From: Erpobdella octoculata
Lineage: Eukaryota; Annelida; Clitellata; Hirudinida; Erpobdellidae
Assembly (NCBI GenBank): GCA_963978895.1
Contig: OZ022246.1
Location: forward strand, 5,013,932 to 5,077,931
Direction of reading: 5' to 3'
Length of the DNA stretch: 64,000 nucleotides
A model generated the notes under the pieces. It searched no databases. It was given only the letters and a program-made list of their open reading frames with translations, and was not told the origin of the DNA. Positions within the stretch are counted from its first letter, which is position 1. Each line of letters starts with the position of its first letter. A program made the translations under genes and the position numbers. This document shows positions 11,277 to 25,659 of this stretch, piece after piece.

Positions 11277-11470
11277 ATCATTGATGACATCGATTATGAC
11301 AATAACACGGACGACGACGATGATGATCATGAGGGGAGGATGAGGATAATTATTACGATGACGACAATGATGGTGATGCTGATAATGACAATGAAAACAT
11401 GACGTTGAAGACGATGACGATGCTGATGACTATGACGATAAGGATGAGTAATGATAATGACAGCCGAGAT

Positions 11471-11892
11471 GATAGATGGCCACTTTCCTACTTTGATCGG
11501 TTGAAAAGCCTTTCGTCAATCAATCAATCAAAGTGCGTCTGTCAATCAGTCATTCCTTCAATCATTCATTTCTTCAATCGTCTTTCATTCAATCCGTCAT
11601 TGATCAATCAATTAATCACCAGGGAACAACGATTGAGTGTGCATGGAAAATTAAAGCGAGTCCCTTCTTAAACCCTTGTCAGCCCTTCTGCTTGTATCTG
11701 TACGTGATGTTGCTTTGAAACGTACCTCAAAATACCTACACGGAGAACGGTATATTGGCCCCGTGAAAACGAAGTGCGACCACAACATTCTCAGATATGT
11801 AATAATTATAATTTCGACTTGTTAAAGTTAAGTTAAATTTTTTTTATAAATACTGATTTGTATTGTTTACTTCTTTCCCGGATTTATAAATA
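11471..11892. other. non-coding stretch, TCAAT-rich
   Basis: Contains a TCAATCA-rich low-complexity block (11515-11625). Short open frames here are low complexity and match nothing I recognise. Confidence 0.5.
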
Positions 11893-13320
11893 ACTAGCTG
11901 TATTACCCGGGTTTTTCTTATTAGCTATCTCTCTTTTCCAATCTCTCTTATTTTGCTATTTTTTTTTATTTTTCTCCTTTGTTCTCTTGCTCCCTTCAGT
12001 TACAAATCTTTTTTAGAGAAATAAACCATTTGTTTTTAGCTTATTCAAAAAAGCAATATTTAATTTTTTAAATAACAAATTTATAATAAAAGTGGTTTTT
12101 CCATATTGATTCGAAAGTTTCTTATAATTCCAATCCTCACCTCACATACTTCAAATATCAAGTAGCTATCCAGAAAACTGTGGTCAATGTTTTTTCTATT
12201 TTATAGACTTATTATTAACATAAAAATGATTTGCAAACAATTAGAAGCTGCCGAATTAAAAAATATAAAGAATTTGTGAAAAACAAAGTTTTTAACGGCT
12301 CACTTGTTTTCTTTCGTTTTTATAACAGGTTTGATTTTCCTATTTGTTTTAAATGCTTTTATTTAACTTCACTCGTCTCTCTGTTTGTTTGTTTGTTTGT
12401 CTGTGGTGGTCAAATTTTAGAAAAAAAAAATTCGCCCACTTTTCGACCACCTAGAGCTCTTAAACTTTCAGGAAAGCTTTATTCTGGAAGACAATACATG
12501 AATTGAATGTTTCCGACATGACTTAGGTCTTAAATCAATAAAAATTAATCAAAGTTGTCCCTTAGGGTTAGGGTTAGGATTAGGGTTAGAAAACAACTAA
12601 TCCATACATCTAGTTAAATTTATGAAGTTTGATTTCATATGAAAGAAATAAGCAATGTTTACAAGATTGAGCGTAACGGTTGTTTTAGATTCAAAAATTT
12701 TAGTTCGTTGACTCAGATAAAGAGACAAAAAAATGGTTTTTAAATTTATTTTTTATCTTTACCTTCTTGTTAAATTCCTCATATTAACTTCACCGCCGGT
12801 CTTGCTTGCTTGCTTCTTTGTTTGCTTGAATGTTTGCAAGCCTTGAAAGTGAAAATTAACTAACTTTCCGTCATCCAATCGAACTGAAACTTAAAATATA
12901 GGCTTGTTTCTTATAACAATGCATTTTATTAATGTCTGCAAATTTAATTTTTTGAAAAAAAAGTTTAATTAAAAATAATTATGATTATTTATGATCTATG
13001 TTTTAAAACCAAAACAAATCAAATACAATTAAATAAATGTTTATATATATTCAAAAAAGTATTATTTAAAAAAAATTTTTTTAATAAATAAAAATCTATC
13101 AAATCCAAAAATATCCGGGATTTGTGTAAAAAAACTGTTTTTTACGGCTTACTTGTTACTTTTGTTGTTTCTCTCTCTTTCTTTTTCTTAGTTTTTTATT
13201 TTTATTTCTGTCTCTCTCTCTCTCTTTTTTTCTCTCACTTTTTCTCTCCCTCTATGGTTGAACACTTCTTAAAACTTTCAATATTTCTCTTTTTACATAC
13301 AAACAATTAAACTCGATATC
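11893..13320 (-). mobile_element. Helitron-like non-autonomous segment(s), decayed
   Basis: On the minus strand the segment ends in CCCGGGTAATACAGCTAGTT, like the GC-rich, CTAG-ending 3' terminus of many animal Helitrons. The block at 12781-12925 (TGCTTGCTTGC... then a stretch reading ATCCAATCGAACTGAA) matches 52015-52140 and 61975-62100, so it is a dispersed family. AT-rich, no transposase or helicase coding. The outer edge is uncertain and more than one element may be present. The class is inferred from the terminus only. Confidence 0.4.
12562..12589 (+). repeat. interstitial telomere-type repeat (TTAGGG)4-5
   Basis: Four to five TTAGGG-type units, one with a G to A change. Too short to be a chromosome end. 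TTAGGG is the common animal telomere unit. Confidence 0.8.
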
Positions 13321-14301
13321 GAGCCTAATATTTCTCTTTTTACTTACATTACTTTTTATTAATACACAGAACCTTTAATAAAATAGTGTCAAATTACTAA
13401 AAACTGTTTTATAAATAATAATATTTTCTAATTCAATAACTTTTGTATTGATATTTTTTATTTTATTTTTATTTTAATTAGTTTTAGCCAAAAACGCTGA
13501 AATTTATTTTAGAGCTGCTTTTAAACGTCAGATATAATAAAATTAGATAAAATATTTAGACTTAGATACTTTAATTTAAAAAAAAATTAACATTTAATAG
13601 TTGAAAGAACAGTTTTATTAATAATTTTTTCTATTTTGAAAATTTTCGTTTATCAACAGCGACGACTGTAACGCTGCAAACCGTCCAAAATAGGCAAAGC
13701 AATGATTCAAAATCATTTATTTCAGTTAAAAATGAAAATAATTTAATCCTGAAAAGCCAATGTCAGGTCGATGTCACTCCCAAAAACCTCATCTTTCTGC
13801 TGGAAAGCTCCTGTCTACTTAAACTCATAATGACTTACATGAAAGTCTTTTACACTTTTTGCCCTAAATATTCTGAATGTTTAGATATTTGTTGGACACA
13901 AGATTTTTATGCAAATTTACTGATATAGTTATCTTAAGTAACGATCAAAAAAAAAGTAAAACAGAAAAAGAAAGAGTACGAAGAAGAAAATTAGTGAGAA
14001 AAATGTGAGAGTGAAAAGAAGATGGAGAGGTGGAGAGATACACTAAAAGAGCGGTAGAGAGATGCAGAGAAAGAAAGAGGTAGGGACACAAAGAAAGACA
14101 GAGTTAGAGATACAGAGAAAGAAAGAAGGAGAGACTGAAGTAGTCACGATGACGCGCGAGATCAAAGCACAGCCAGGATAGTACTCGAAGTAGCGCTGTG
14201 TTTCGTCAAGTGGAGACGCCTATGAAATTAGTCAGGAGATTCAAAAGAAGTGAACAGCGTCTTGTCGCTGACGATGAAAGCAAACTGAATTGAAAGTTTC
14301 A
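13321..14301. other. non-coding AT-rich then purine-rich stretch
   Basis: 13321-13950 is AT-rich without long frames. 13960-14140 is strongly purine-rich on the plus strand (AGAGA/GAAAG-like). No gene seen. Confidence 0.5.
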
Positions 14302-14465
14302 GATGGATGGACGGATGAGTGGATGGATGGATGGATGGATGGATGGATGGATGGATGGATGGATGGATGGATGGATGGATGGATGGATGGATGGATGGAT
14401 GGATGGATGGATGGATGGACGGACGGACGGACGGACGGACGGACGGACGGACGGACGGATGGATG
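14302..14465. repeat. (GGAT)n / (GGAC)n tetranucleotide array
   Basis: About 30 GGAT units, then about ten GGAC units, then GGAT again. All overlapping frames are only the repeat. Confidence 0.95.
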
Positions 14466-14777
14466 CCAATTTACGGTTCGATAGATACTTGGTGGATGGC
14501 TAACAAAAACATGGTATATAATTCTATTAATTCTTCGACAGGTTTGCTGCAGCCTGAAAAACATCTTAGACCCCTAACTTCCTCTCACCCAAGATATATA
14601 TCTCCCCTCCCCCCGATTTTATCATTAACTACTAACACATGGCTATTCAATTGAAAGGTGAGAATAAAACTCAACGGATATGTGTAGGTGCCTGTGATCG
14701 GAAGTATGTGATTGTATGTGAGTGTGGGTGTTTATCAATGTGAAGATAAGAGGAAGGCCAATGTGTATGTTCATGTT

Positions 14778-14779
<2 letters not shown>

Positions 14780-14866
<87 letters not shown>

Positions 14867-14875
14867 ATATATATA
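14780..14875. repeat. (AT)n microsatellite
   Basis: About 80 bp pure AT dinucleotide with a short ATGT-interrupted tail. Confidence 0.95.
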
Positions 14876-14879
14876 GCAT

Positions 14880-17384
<2,505 letters not shown>

Positions 17385-17392
17385 GTGATAAA

Positions 17393-17720
17393 CAGTGGCG
17401 TAGCGAAGGGGGACAGAGAGGGACATCTGCCCCCGGCTTTGGGGCGCCAAAAAACAAAAAGAAAGACAACAATTTCACCAAAGTTTAGTCATTTTTGAAC
17501 ATGTAAAAAGTTTAGTCATTTTTGAACATGTAAAACACGTAAAATTAACCAATTGTATTTTTCCACTATTTCACACAAGTAATTTCCAACATTTTCTTGC
17601 GGAGGGGCTCGAGCGCCTTCGGTTTTGGTCGTCCAATTGGGATGACGGATGACAGTGGAAGATGGGGGCGCATTTTTTATACCTTGCCCCCGGGCGCCAG
17701 ATACCCTCGCTACGCCACTG
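17393..17720. mobile_element. hAT-type MITE, 328 bp, perfect 8-bp target duplication
   Basis: Inverted ends: CAGTGGCGTAGCGAAGGG on the left and ACCCTCGCTACGCCACTG on the right. Flanked by GTGATAAA on both sides (17385-17392 and 17721-17728), the 8-bp duplication expected of hAT transposition. C/G-rich subterminal runs. No coding capacity. The CAGTGGCGTAGC end is common among animal hAT elements. Confidence 0.92.
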
Positions 17721-17800
17721 GTGATAAACATGCACACACACATACAAACAATGAGAGAAGAACAAACATATAAAAACACAGAGTGTTAGAGAGAGAAAAA

Positions 17801-17932
<132 letters not shown>

Positions 17933-18537
17933 ATCGAATTACAAGAGAAATAAATGAAATAGAAGCGTTTGAGAGAAAACACCTCCAGGATGGTTGGTTG
18001 AGACCTCATCCACTCGAAGAAAGAGAACCTTGTAATTATCATGTCGACCATGTGATCACTGGCAAGTAACGAAACGAGGTACGTAAATAAAAATGTCATC
18101 GCTCTGACCTTTACACAACGTCACAATTACATTGAGGAGAGCGAGTAAATCACTCGTGAAACTTCTGCAGAAAAATAAGAATGGACCGAATTATACTGCG
18201 AACATTGTAAAGTGGCCGCTGGTCTGTTCATACACGTAAGTGGCACTCAAAGATGAATGTACTTTAACTTTAAACTGATGAATAATGATCGATACAATGC
18301 TGATCAACATTCCCATTAACTTTACATTAAGATCTGTAACAATAAAGGCTGGTAATTGAAACGACTCCAAGTCCAATGCCATCGAAATGAGATTCAGCTC
18401 CTCGCCACTGCTTTAGCACACACCTTCCTTTTATATTTGTAATTAAATTTGAGATAACATAATACATCTCTAAAGTTTTAAATTAACATGTTACAAATGT
18501 TGGAATAACAACATGGTGGATAAAGGACGTGGTAAAA
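17933..18537. other. non-coding stretch
   Basis: No coding or repeat structure that I can support. Confidence 0.4.
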
Positions 18538-18876
18538 TGTTAGAATAATAAGAGACGCCGAGCGAAATAAACTGGCTCGGGCTCCATTAAAAAACTTTTC
18601 TTCTTCAAATTCTCATCTTGTTCTTCGCAAAATAACTGATGTCCTGTAGTTGCAGTTCTTTTCCAGAAATTTATCGAAAAACTTCTCAACTTCTTCTAAA
18701 TTTTTAATTCCCGAACTTTCCAGAGAGTACGGGCTCCTAGGACTATCCCCGTCTCCCCCCTCGGCGGTCCTGGCACGTGTTAAACAAATAAGCTCTTTAT
18801 TTGACGTTTTATCGGCAAAAATCGGCAAAAATCGACAAAAAACCCGGGTAACGCCGTGTAGTAACCATCCTAGTTA
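18538..18876 (+). mobile_element. Helitron-like 3' terminal fragment
   Basis: Ends with AACCCGGGTAACGCCGTGTA shortly before CTAGTT at 18871-18876, the same type of terminus as at 11893 and 50040. No coding region. Left edge is a guess. Confidence 0.35.
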
Positions 18877-19065
18877 AAAAAATAAATAACAACGTAGAGT
18901 AATTTCTTTAACTTGTTTAAAGTTATTAAAGTTACAATATAATTTTATAGACATTAAATGCTCATTATTTTATTAAAAAAAATATTTTATGTATATTTAA
19001 AAAAAAACACCACAACTTCTCAAACAGCACCACTATAATAGCTCAAAAGCGTCGCGCCACAAATA

Positions 19066-19245
19066 TAACTCCGCCTTGCTAATTGCGAGCCAGTCCCAAG
19101 CCTGGAGAAAGGAGGAGGGAAAAGTAAAAAAGATCAAATTCTGATCCACGACAGGAAGTACTCAAGTGCTTCCTACATACAGCCATTAGAGTCTTAAAAT
19201 ACCTGGTGTAAAGGACTATAAACTATTATAAAAAAAAAAAAAAAA
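19066..19245 (+). mobile_element. 180-bp retroposon with poly(A) and 12-bp target duplication
   Basis: Flanked by GCGCCACAAATA at 19054-19065 and 19246-19257. Ends in 15-16 A residues. The interior has a CCCAAGCCTGGAGAAAGGAG block reminiscent of LINE sequence; no clear tRNA A/B boxes at its head. Best read as a SINE or a 5'-truncated LINE, inserted by target-primed reverse transcription on the plus strand. Confidence 0.85.
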
Positions 19246-19257
19246 GCGCCACAAATA

Positions 19258-21250
19258 AGCGGTATATCTTCCATCTACGCCAACAATTCCTTTGGTTGGT
19301 GCCCGCATCATATAACAAATACCACGATCAAAATGTAATAGTTTAATCGTATCTCAAGTAACTAAATCAATTGTAAAAAGAAATTTGACTTAGAAATGAA
19401 TTACACGATGCCGGTCACAAAATGAGTGAAATTTAGATTACCAGATTCCAAGATCCCCGCACTAGTGAGAGTTGATAAAAGCATGTAAATGAATGAAAAA
19501 CCAAAACGCTTTCATTTTTATTTTTATAACAGTTTACCCTCAGTAAGCTACAAACTACAACTTTGAAATTGAAAACGCGGTTTTGCTTGAAGTATATTAC
19601 GTAGACAATATACTTTGATATTCCCTCCCCCTATTGCACCTCCTACGCTTTCAGACCCCCTCACATAAGCGTACATATGAACGGCGGCCTTACAAAACCT
19701 AGTATGAAAATGCCTAAAATGCCAGGTGTTTCAACATAGACGTAATTCAATCAGTGTTAACACATAATAAAGTAAAATCTAAATAAGAACCCAATTTTAT
19801 TCCTATGGTAAAAAGAATAACAATCAGTTGCATTTAATTTTAGTTACTCTCCCTTCAACCAGTGACACAAATTTTCAAATAAGTCGAATAACTGACATGA
19901 CCAGCTTTAAAAAGCGGATTTAGCGATAACATGCTTCAAGCTTTCCTGTGATTTTGGAGTCGTATCATATATCATTTTTCCGAACATTTACGCATTTGTT
20001 GGAAAATTCAACCACTTCCAGTCCCACAGGCAAATGATTCGGAGTGTATGTAATGTCTGAACAGTACCTGACAACTCATGTTTAAAATAACAACCCGCAA
20101 CTAATATGGTTCCTACTGATTGCGAAAGTTTGTCTAACTTGATTTTTCAAACTTTGAATGTATTGATATCACAAGACCTACATATTAAAATGTCTCGGTC
20201 TGCGACACTCATCCCATGAAAAAATCAGAGCTGAAAACCAATTAATACTACTGAGAAATACTTTTATTATTTAATACATACTAAAAAATAATTTAATATA
20301 TTTGTATATAAACAAATAATTGGAGGAAGCGATCAACACAACACATTTAAAACAAAGAAAAACCAGGATGGTAATGCAACTGGACATTAGTTATATCATT
20401 TTAGTTCAAACATTCAAAAAGCAAAGACACTGAAACACAGGGATACTCAATTCTTTCATTGTCAATGTTATGGGGTAGAGCGAAAACCTTTTGTGAAATT
20501 ACTAAATTACCACATAATAATGATGACTTGACTTCACAATTCTGGATGAATAAATCTTACCCGTTATTATTATTATTATTATTTATTCCAGCAGTTACCG
20601 AGGAAAGAATAGAAATCAGATAATGTCAATTCATGTCACCTTAGACGATGAAAAAAAAACAACATCACAACATACTGTTCCGAAAGAAAATTACTGGAAA
20701 ACATCTAATAAGGTCAATTGTTAAACAGTTCAAACAAGCAAGCAATCAATCCGTTCATCGTCGACCAATCACAATCGTTGACTTGCTGTGTCCAGATTCT
20801 TCTTCTCCCAGCCAGTTTGAAAAGCAGAAGAATTTGAGGATGATGACGACGACGACGATGATGTAGGAGCTAATCCTAAATCAAAGATATGATAGCAAAC
20901 TGATAGTGATTAATCTACGTCATCAACAAACGGGCAATGTTTGATATTAATGGTGAACAAAGTAACGAAGATTAACAAAATAAAATATCACAGCAAGATG
21001 TGAATTGTTTAAAATTTATTATCATCATAAGTATATATATAAATATATTCAGCTGTAGTCATAAACAGTTTTAGAAAAATTTGACAATAAAGAGGCAGAC
21101 TCAATCTATATAAATCACAGACAACATAGAATAGATGTAAATAATGTAGACATGTGTGTGTGTGCAGTGTATGACAGGAGTTAATGGACAAATTGAATTG
21201 TCCAAGTAATCTAAAGTATTAATCATTTTCAAATGAAGCTAAGTTATTCC
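19258..21250. other. non-coding AT-rich stretch
   Basis: About 2 kb with no supported genes. Contains a short ATT run (20565-20583). Could be intergenic or the downstream region of the minus-strand gene at 27345-34850. Confidence 0.45.
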
Positions 21251-21253
21251 AAT

Positions 21254-21264
21254 GTGAGAGAGAG

Positions 21265-21306
<42 letters not shown>
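21254..21306. repeat. (GA)n microsatellite
   Basis: About 50 bp of GA dinucleotide with one AC interruption near the left edge. Confidence 0.9.
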
Positions 21307-21309
<3 letters not shown>

Positions 21310-22251
21310 GAGAAAGTGAGTGTGTCAATGCAACGAATAGACTGATGGGCCAAGCAGAAGAAGAGAATTGAATGGATACAATCATACATAAATACCCAAT
21401 AAATCCATCATACTCTACAAATAGAACATTTAAATAGCAATAAATTCCACATGTCTTCCTCTTACACACACATACACAACAATGCTTAACACATACATCA
21501 AGCAATCAAATCAATGATAATAGCATGGTAATAACATTTATCAACAAAACTATATGTCTCTCTATCTTCAATATATAGAGCAATTATGATTATGCCAGAT
21601 CTAATTGAGTAATCAAATGGCAAGTCAGAGAAGGAATAGAAAAATCTAACAAAAAGAACATCAGCATATTTTACCACACTGCATAAGCACCACCTCATCA
21701 CACTTTTATCATAGAAAACATAACCACACCAAAGCATAAAAACAAACATACTAACACATTAGACAAAATACTATTTTTAACAATTTTTTTTTAAATATGT
21801 TCATTCAATGTTATTTATCACGAAAATATTAATTATGCTGAGCATTTATAAAATATGATGAGTCGGCAAATGGCAAAAACAAAAGTAGTGTCATCCCTGA
21901 GAAAGTTGAAAAAAATATAACAAACAGATCCCACGCCCATCACTAATTCATTTTGGGGGTGGGGGATTAGGAAACCACAAGAACAAATTAAAGACACAAT
22001 TTATAATAAATAATATCAATTTGAATAAGGAAAATGTGTCAACTAAATCAAACTCAAACTCAGTAGAGTAGATCGAAGAGGCCTCAATATCTCTTATTAA
22101 TAACCCACCATTCAGCAAGTTTGAACACTTTCTCCAAGACTAATGAGTTTAATCAAGATTAATCAATACTAAATTTATGTTTTAAATTAGCTGAGTTTAT
22201 TAACTTTGAAAAGTAGACATCTTTTAACAAGACTGACAAATACCGGGAAGT

Positions 22252-22430
22252 ATTACAAAGAGAACCAGATCACAATTATGGGTAGGAATGATTAAGAATG
22301 GAACCAGAGTGACAATTATAGGTAGGAATGATAACGAAGGGAACCAGACTGACAATTGTGGGTAGGAATGATTAAGAATGGAACCAGACCGACAATTATG
22401 GGTAGTAAGTATTTCAACAAGACTGACAGG
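22252..22430. repeat. 40-bp minisatellite, about 4 units
   Basis: Units of about 40 bp carrying ATGGGTAGGAATGATTAAGA and GAACCAGA...GACAATT, the last unit diverged. No coding sense. Confidence 0.85.
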
Positions 22431-22499
22431 ACAGGTATTGATGGATAGGATGTATTGAAAAGGAAACACAACTGAGAATTATGGAACAGAAAAATTAAT

Positions 22500-23800
22500 A
22501 TAAGATCACAGATGATATGCTGGAATTTATTGCGGAAATATTTATTTGTATAATTTTAAAAAGTATCCACTTATTAAAATCACAACTAATTCTTTAAGCT
22601 GTCCCAATAAAACATTGAAGATAAATGAAAAGCAGAGGTAAATATAAATAATGCGTGTATGTCATGTTTGCTGTATTTCTAAGATGTATAATATATAATA
22701 TAAATTCATTTTTAAACCCTAAGTAAACAAAATTTAATTACAAATAAATTAAAAATCTGAAAACCTTGAAATTGAAATGAAACCAAATGAATGTATCCTA
22801 AACTAAAACTGCACCACTTACTAACAAGACACCACAGTAGTGCAAGATGTGTCGATTTACAAACCAGATAACAGTAAAGGGACCGAGTGGTGCTATAATA
22901 ATTATAAATAAATTAATATGCCAAAAATAATAATAATGAACCAATCAATTGAAATAAGTTCCAAAATTATCACACCATCTGGTGATATAATTTATTTGTA
23001 TTCAAGTATTCCAATAACAATATCCTCATTGAAAAGCATTTCGCTATTTAAAAAATCGTTGAAATCTTACATATTACAGCTAGATTCATAATTTCAATAT
23101 CTATATACTTATGTTAACTTCGATACAGATATGTTAACTTATATATACTTATGTTTACTCCTATACACGTATGTTAACTTTTATTTCTCTGTCTCGGTTC
23201 GTATCTAAATTTTCGTTTATAGGTCGTCCAGTTAGCGGGAAGTAATTCCCTTTGGATGAACCTTTTGAGCACTTGATTTTTTTTTTCCTTATTTATAACT
23301 TCACTGTTGTTTTGTTTCGTGCTCAATAAATGTTCAAAAAAAAAAAAAAAAATATTAGAGCAGAGACTGAAAGAATTGTTTGGGAGGCAGGATCATAAAA
23401 CCTTAAAAAAACACATTTATTGGTCTCAGCATAGAGCAGTGCTAATTTCAGGCTGAACAAAATCTAAAACACTCTCCTCCTCAACCACCAACAGCTTAAG
23501 GCTAAAAACGAATATAAAACTGATCCCTTAAAATAACATAAAAACCATTATTACAGGCAAGAAATACACCAGCATTGTCACTATAACTCAATAAAATAGG
23601 CTTCTAAAAAAAAAAAATTTAACTACATGAAAAAAACCAACACACCAAATTATAATAATAGATGCACACAAATTATTATTATTATCACAAAATATTTTAC
23701 ATGATAATAACAACACAAAATTATATTTTGGTTAATCTGTTCTTATGACTGAATTGATAAAAAATCAAATCCAGGTTTTATTTCAGTTTTTTTTATCAAA
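22500..23800. other. non-coding stretch with a retroposon 3' end
   Basis: AT-rich and gene-free. 23100-23180 has a degenerate 25-bp repeat (CTTATGTTAACTT). A retroposon tail lies at 23215-23353. Confidence 0.45.
23215..23353 (+). mobile_element. retroposon 3' end with poly(A)
   Basis: Carries CCCTTTGGATGAACCTTTTG, then GTGCTCAATAAATGTTC and about 16 A. The same module occurs in reverse orientation at about 51388-51575 and 61347-61534, so it is a dispersed retroposon family (SINE or LINE 3' end). No target duplication found for this copy. Confidence 0.6.
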
Positions 23801-23819
23801 TTGGTCTCGACAAGCAGAT

Positions 23820-23945
23820 TACTAATTACACTAATACTAATACTATGTACCACCCGCCCCCTTACTAATTACCACTAATACTAATACTTAGTCCCACATG
23901 CCGCCTTAATAATTACCACTAATACTAATACTAAGTACCACCAGC
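23820..23945. repeat. degenerate ~55-bp minisatellite, about 3 units
   Basis: Units contain CTAATACTAATACT followed by a C-rich segment (ACCACCCGCCCCC, CCCACATGCCGCC, ACCACCAGCCCCG). Confidence 0.7.
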
Positions 23946-24444
23946 CCCGCTGCTCGGTTGCTTGCCTGCCGTACAAGTAAATATAAATGTTTTGCAGCGC
24001 TGAATTTTATAAAGTTATTATTTAGCTAAAAATACCCTCTCAAAGAAATATCAGAATTAGATTCATATAAAATATTCAACTAAAAATCATTTCAAAACTG
24101 ACCAGAAAGCCAGAAACTCATTGAAACACTTCAACACATAAATGACAGTTAATGCAACTGAAGATATACAAATTAAAATCAAAACAACTAAAAATAGAGT
24201 CAGAATAATAAATGACCAACCAAAAAACAGAACATACAATAAACATTTATTAAAAAAAAAACACTAAAATAATTTTAAACCAAGATGTATCAATTTATGC
24301 AGAACCAGAGTTTGCTGACAGATTCTAAATAACCATAATGCTAAGTGTCACAGGATAAAAAGCACTTTAGAAATGTGACTGTCACCTGAAAAAATTATAA
24401 GTATAAAGAAGAATCCAATGATAACACATACTTATAGCATTTAT

Positions 24445-24981
24445 GTATTTTGATGAAATGATAGCACATATGTATTGTGATGAAATGATAGCACATATGT
24501 ATTGTGATGAAATGATAGCACATATGTATTGTGATGAAATGATAGCACATATGTATTGTGATGAAATGATAGCACATATGTATTGTGATGAAATGATAGC
24601 ACATATGTATTGTGATGAAATGATAGCACATATGTATTGTGATGAAATGATAGCACATATGTATTGTGATGAAATGATAGCACATATGTATTGTGATGAA
24701 ATGATAGCACATACGTATTGTGATGAAATGATAGCACATATGTATTGTGATGAAATGATAGCACATATGTATTGTGATGAAATGATAGCACATATGTATT
24801 GTGATGAAATGATAGCACATATGTATTGTGATGAAATGATAGCACATATGTATTGTGATGAAATGATAGCACATATGTATTGTGATGAAATGATAGCACA
24901 TATGTATTGGGATGAAATGATAGCACATATGTATTGTGATGAAATGATAGCACATATGTATTGGGATGAAATGATAGCACA
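24445..24981. repeat. 27-bp minisatellite, about 20 units
   Basis: Consensus unit ATGTATTGTGATGAAATGAT plus AGCACAT. Because 27 is divisible by three, long frames run through it on both strands (9-residue repeats such as MYCDEMIAH); I do not regard these as genes. A few units carry single changes (TACGTATTG near 24711, TTGGGATG near 24907 and 24961). Related degenerate units reappear at 25537-25645 beyond the LINE fragment. Confidence 0.95.
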
Positions 24982-24984
24982 TCT

Positions 24985-25540
24985 TCGTTTTCTTTTCCGA
25001 CATCGCGTCCATTGTCTGTGCTTGCACGGGTTGTAAAGTTTGTATCATTTGCCAACTCAGCCTGAAGGCCCAAATCGAACAGTGCACGTCTGACACATTC
25101 TCCCCAAAACGTTTTGCACCTACCTCTTCACCGGGCCACCTCAAAGCTTCTACAAGAAAATACCCAATCCTCTCTGCTTTTCCACTCCAGATGACCAAAC
25201 CACCTTAGCCAACGATGATTCACAACCTCTACAAGCTCTTCCACAGCCAGTCACTCATACAGCTCACTACTTTGTATTCTGTTTTTGAGATTTACACCAC
25301 CCATCCACCAGATCATCATCCGTTCTGTTCTTCCAATGTGGTGTAAATCCTCTGTCTTTAGTAGCTAGCTTTCACAGCCTTATACCAACACTGTCTGTAT
25401 GCAAGTTCTGTAAACCCGGACTTTTACTTTCAACGATGTTCCTCTTGAGGTTAAGATTGGAGCCAACTCCCTGAACTTTCCCCATGTACATCTCACTTTC
25501 GATGTTTCCCCAGCACCAGCCCCTGCTGCAATCATGTGAT
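24985..25540 (-). pseudogene. decayed LINE reverse transcriptase C-terminal fragment
   Basis: Read on the minus strand, the broken frames give in order TSRGTSLKVKVRVYRTCIQTV, RMMIWWMGGVNLKNRI, VVNHRWLRWFGHLEWKSRED and a GEECVRR-like end. This is the typical order at the C terminus of many invertebrate LINE ORF2 proteins (LK.KGRVYRTC..., RM..WM.GV.LKDR, RLRWFGHV.RK). Stops and frameshifts interrupt it. It is bounded on both sides by the 27-bp minisatellite. Confidence 0.75.
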
Positions 25541-25645
25541 GAAACGATAGCATGTATTTTTCATTTGATGAAATAATAGCATATATGTATCCTGTGATGA
25601 AATGATAGCACAAATGTATCATGTGATGATAGCACATATATATCA
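25537..25645. repeat. degenerate outlier units of the 27-bp minisatellite
   Basis: Four diverged units with GATGAAA.GATAGCA and ATGTATC on the far side of the LINE fragment. Confidence 0.75.
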
Positions 25646-25659
25646 TGCAATACAGTGTT

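Noticed and set aside
12562..12589. A chromosome end
   Set aside because: Only about four units, with ordinary sequence on both sides.
14241..14654. Trp-Met-Asp-Gly and His-Pro-Ser-Ile repeat frames
   Set aside because: Pure GGAT/GGAC tetranucleotide array.
24445..24981. CRISPR array
   Set aside because: Units are directly contiguous without spacers and the sequence is animal.
24395..25198. Long repeat-coded frames on both strands (MYCDEMIAH and HMCYHFITI types)
   Set aside because: They arise because the minisatellite unit is 27 bp; the flanking codons are LINE debris.
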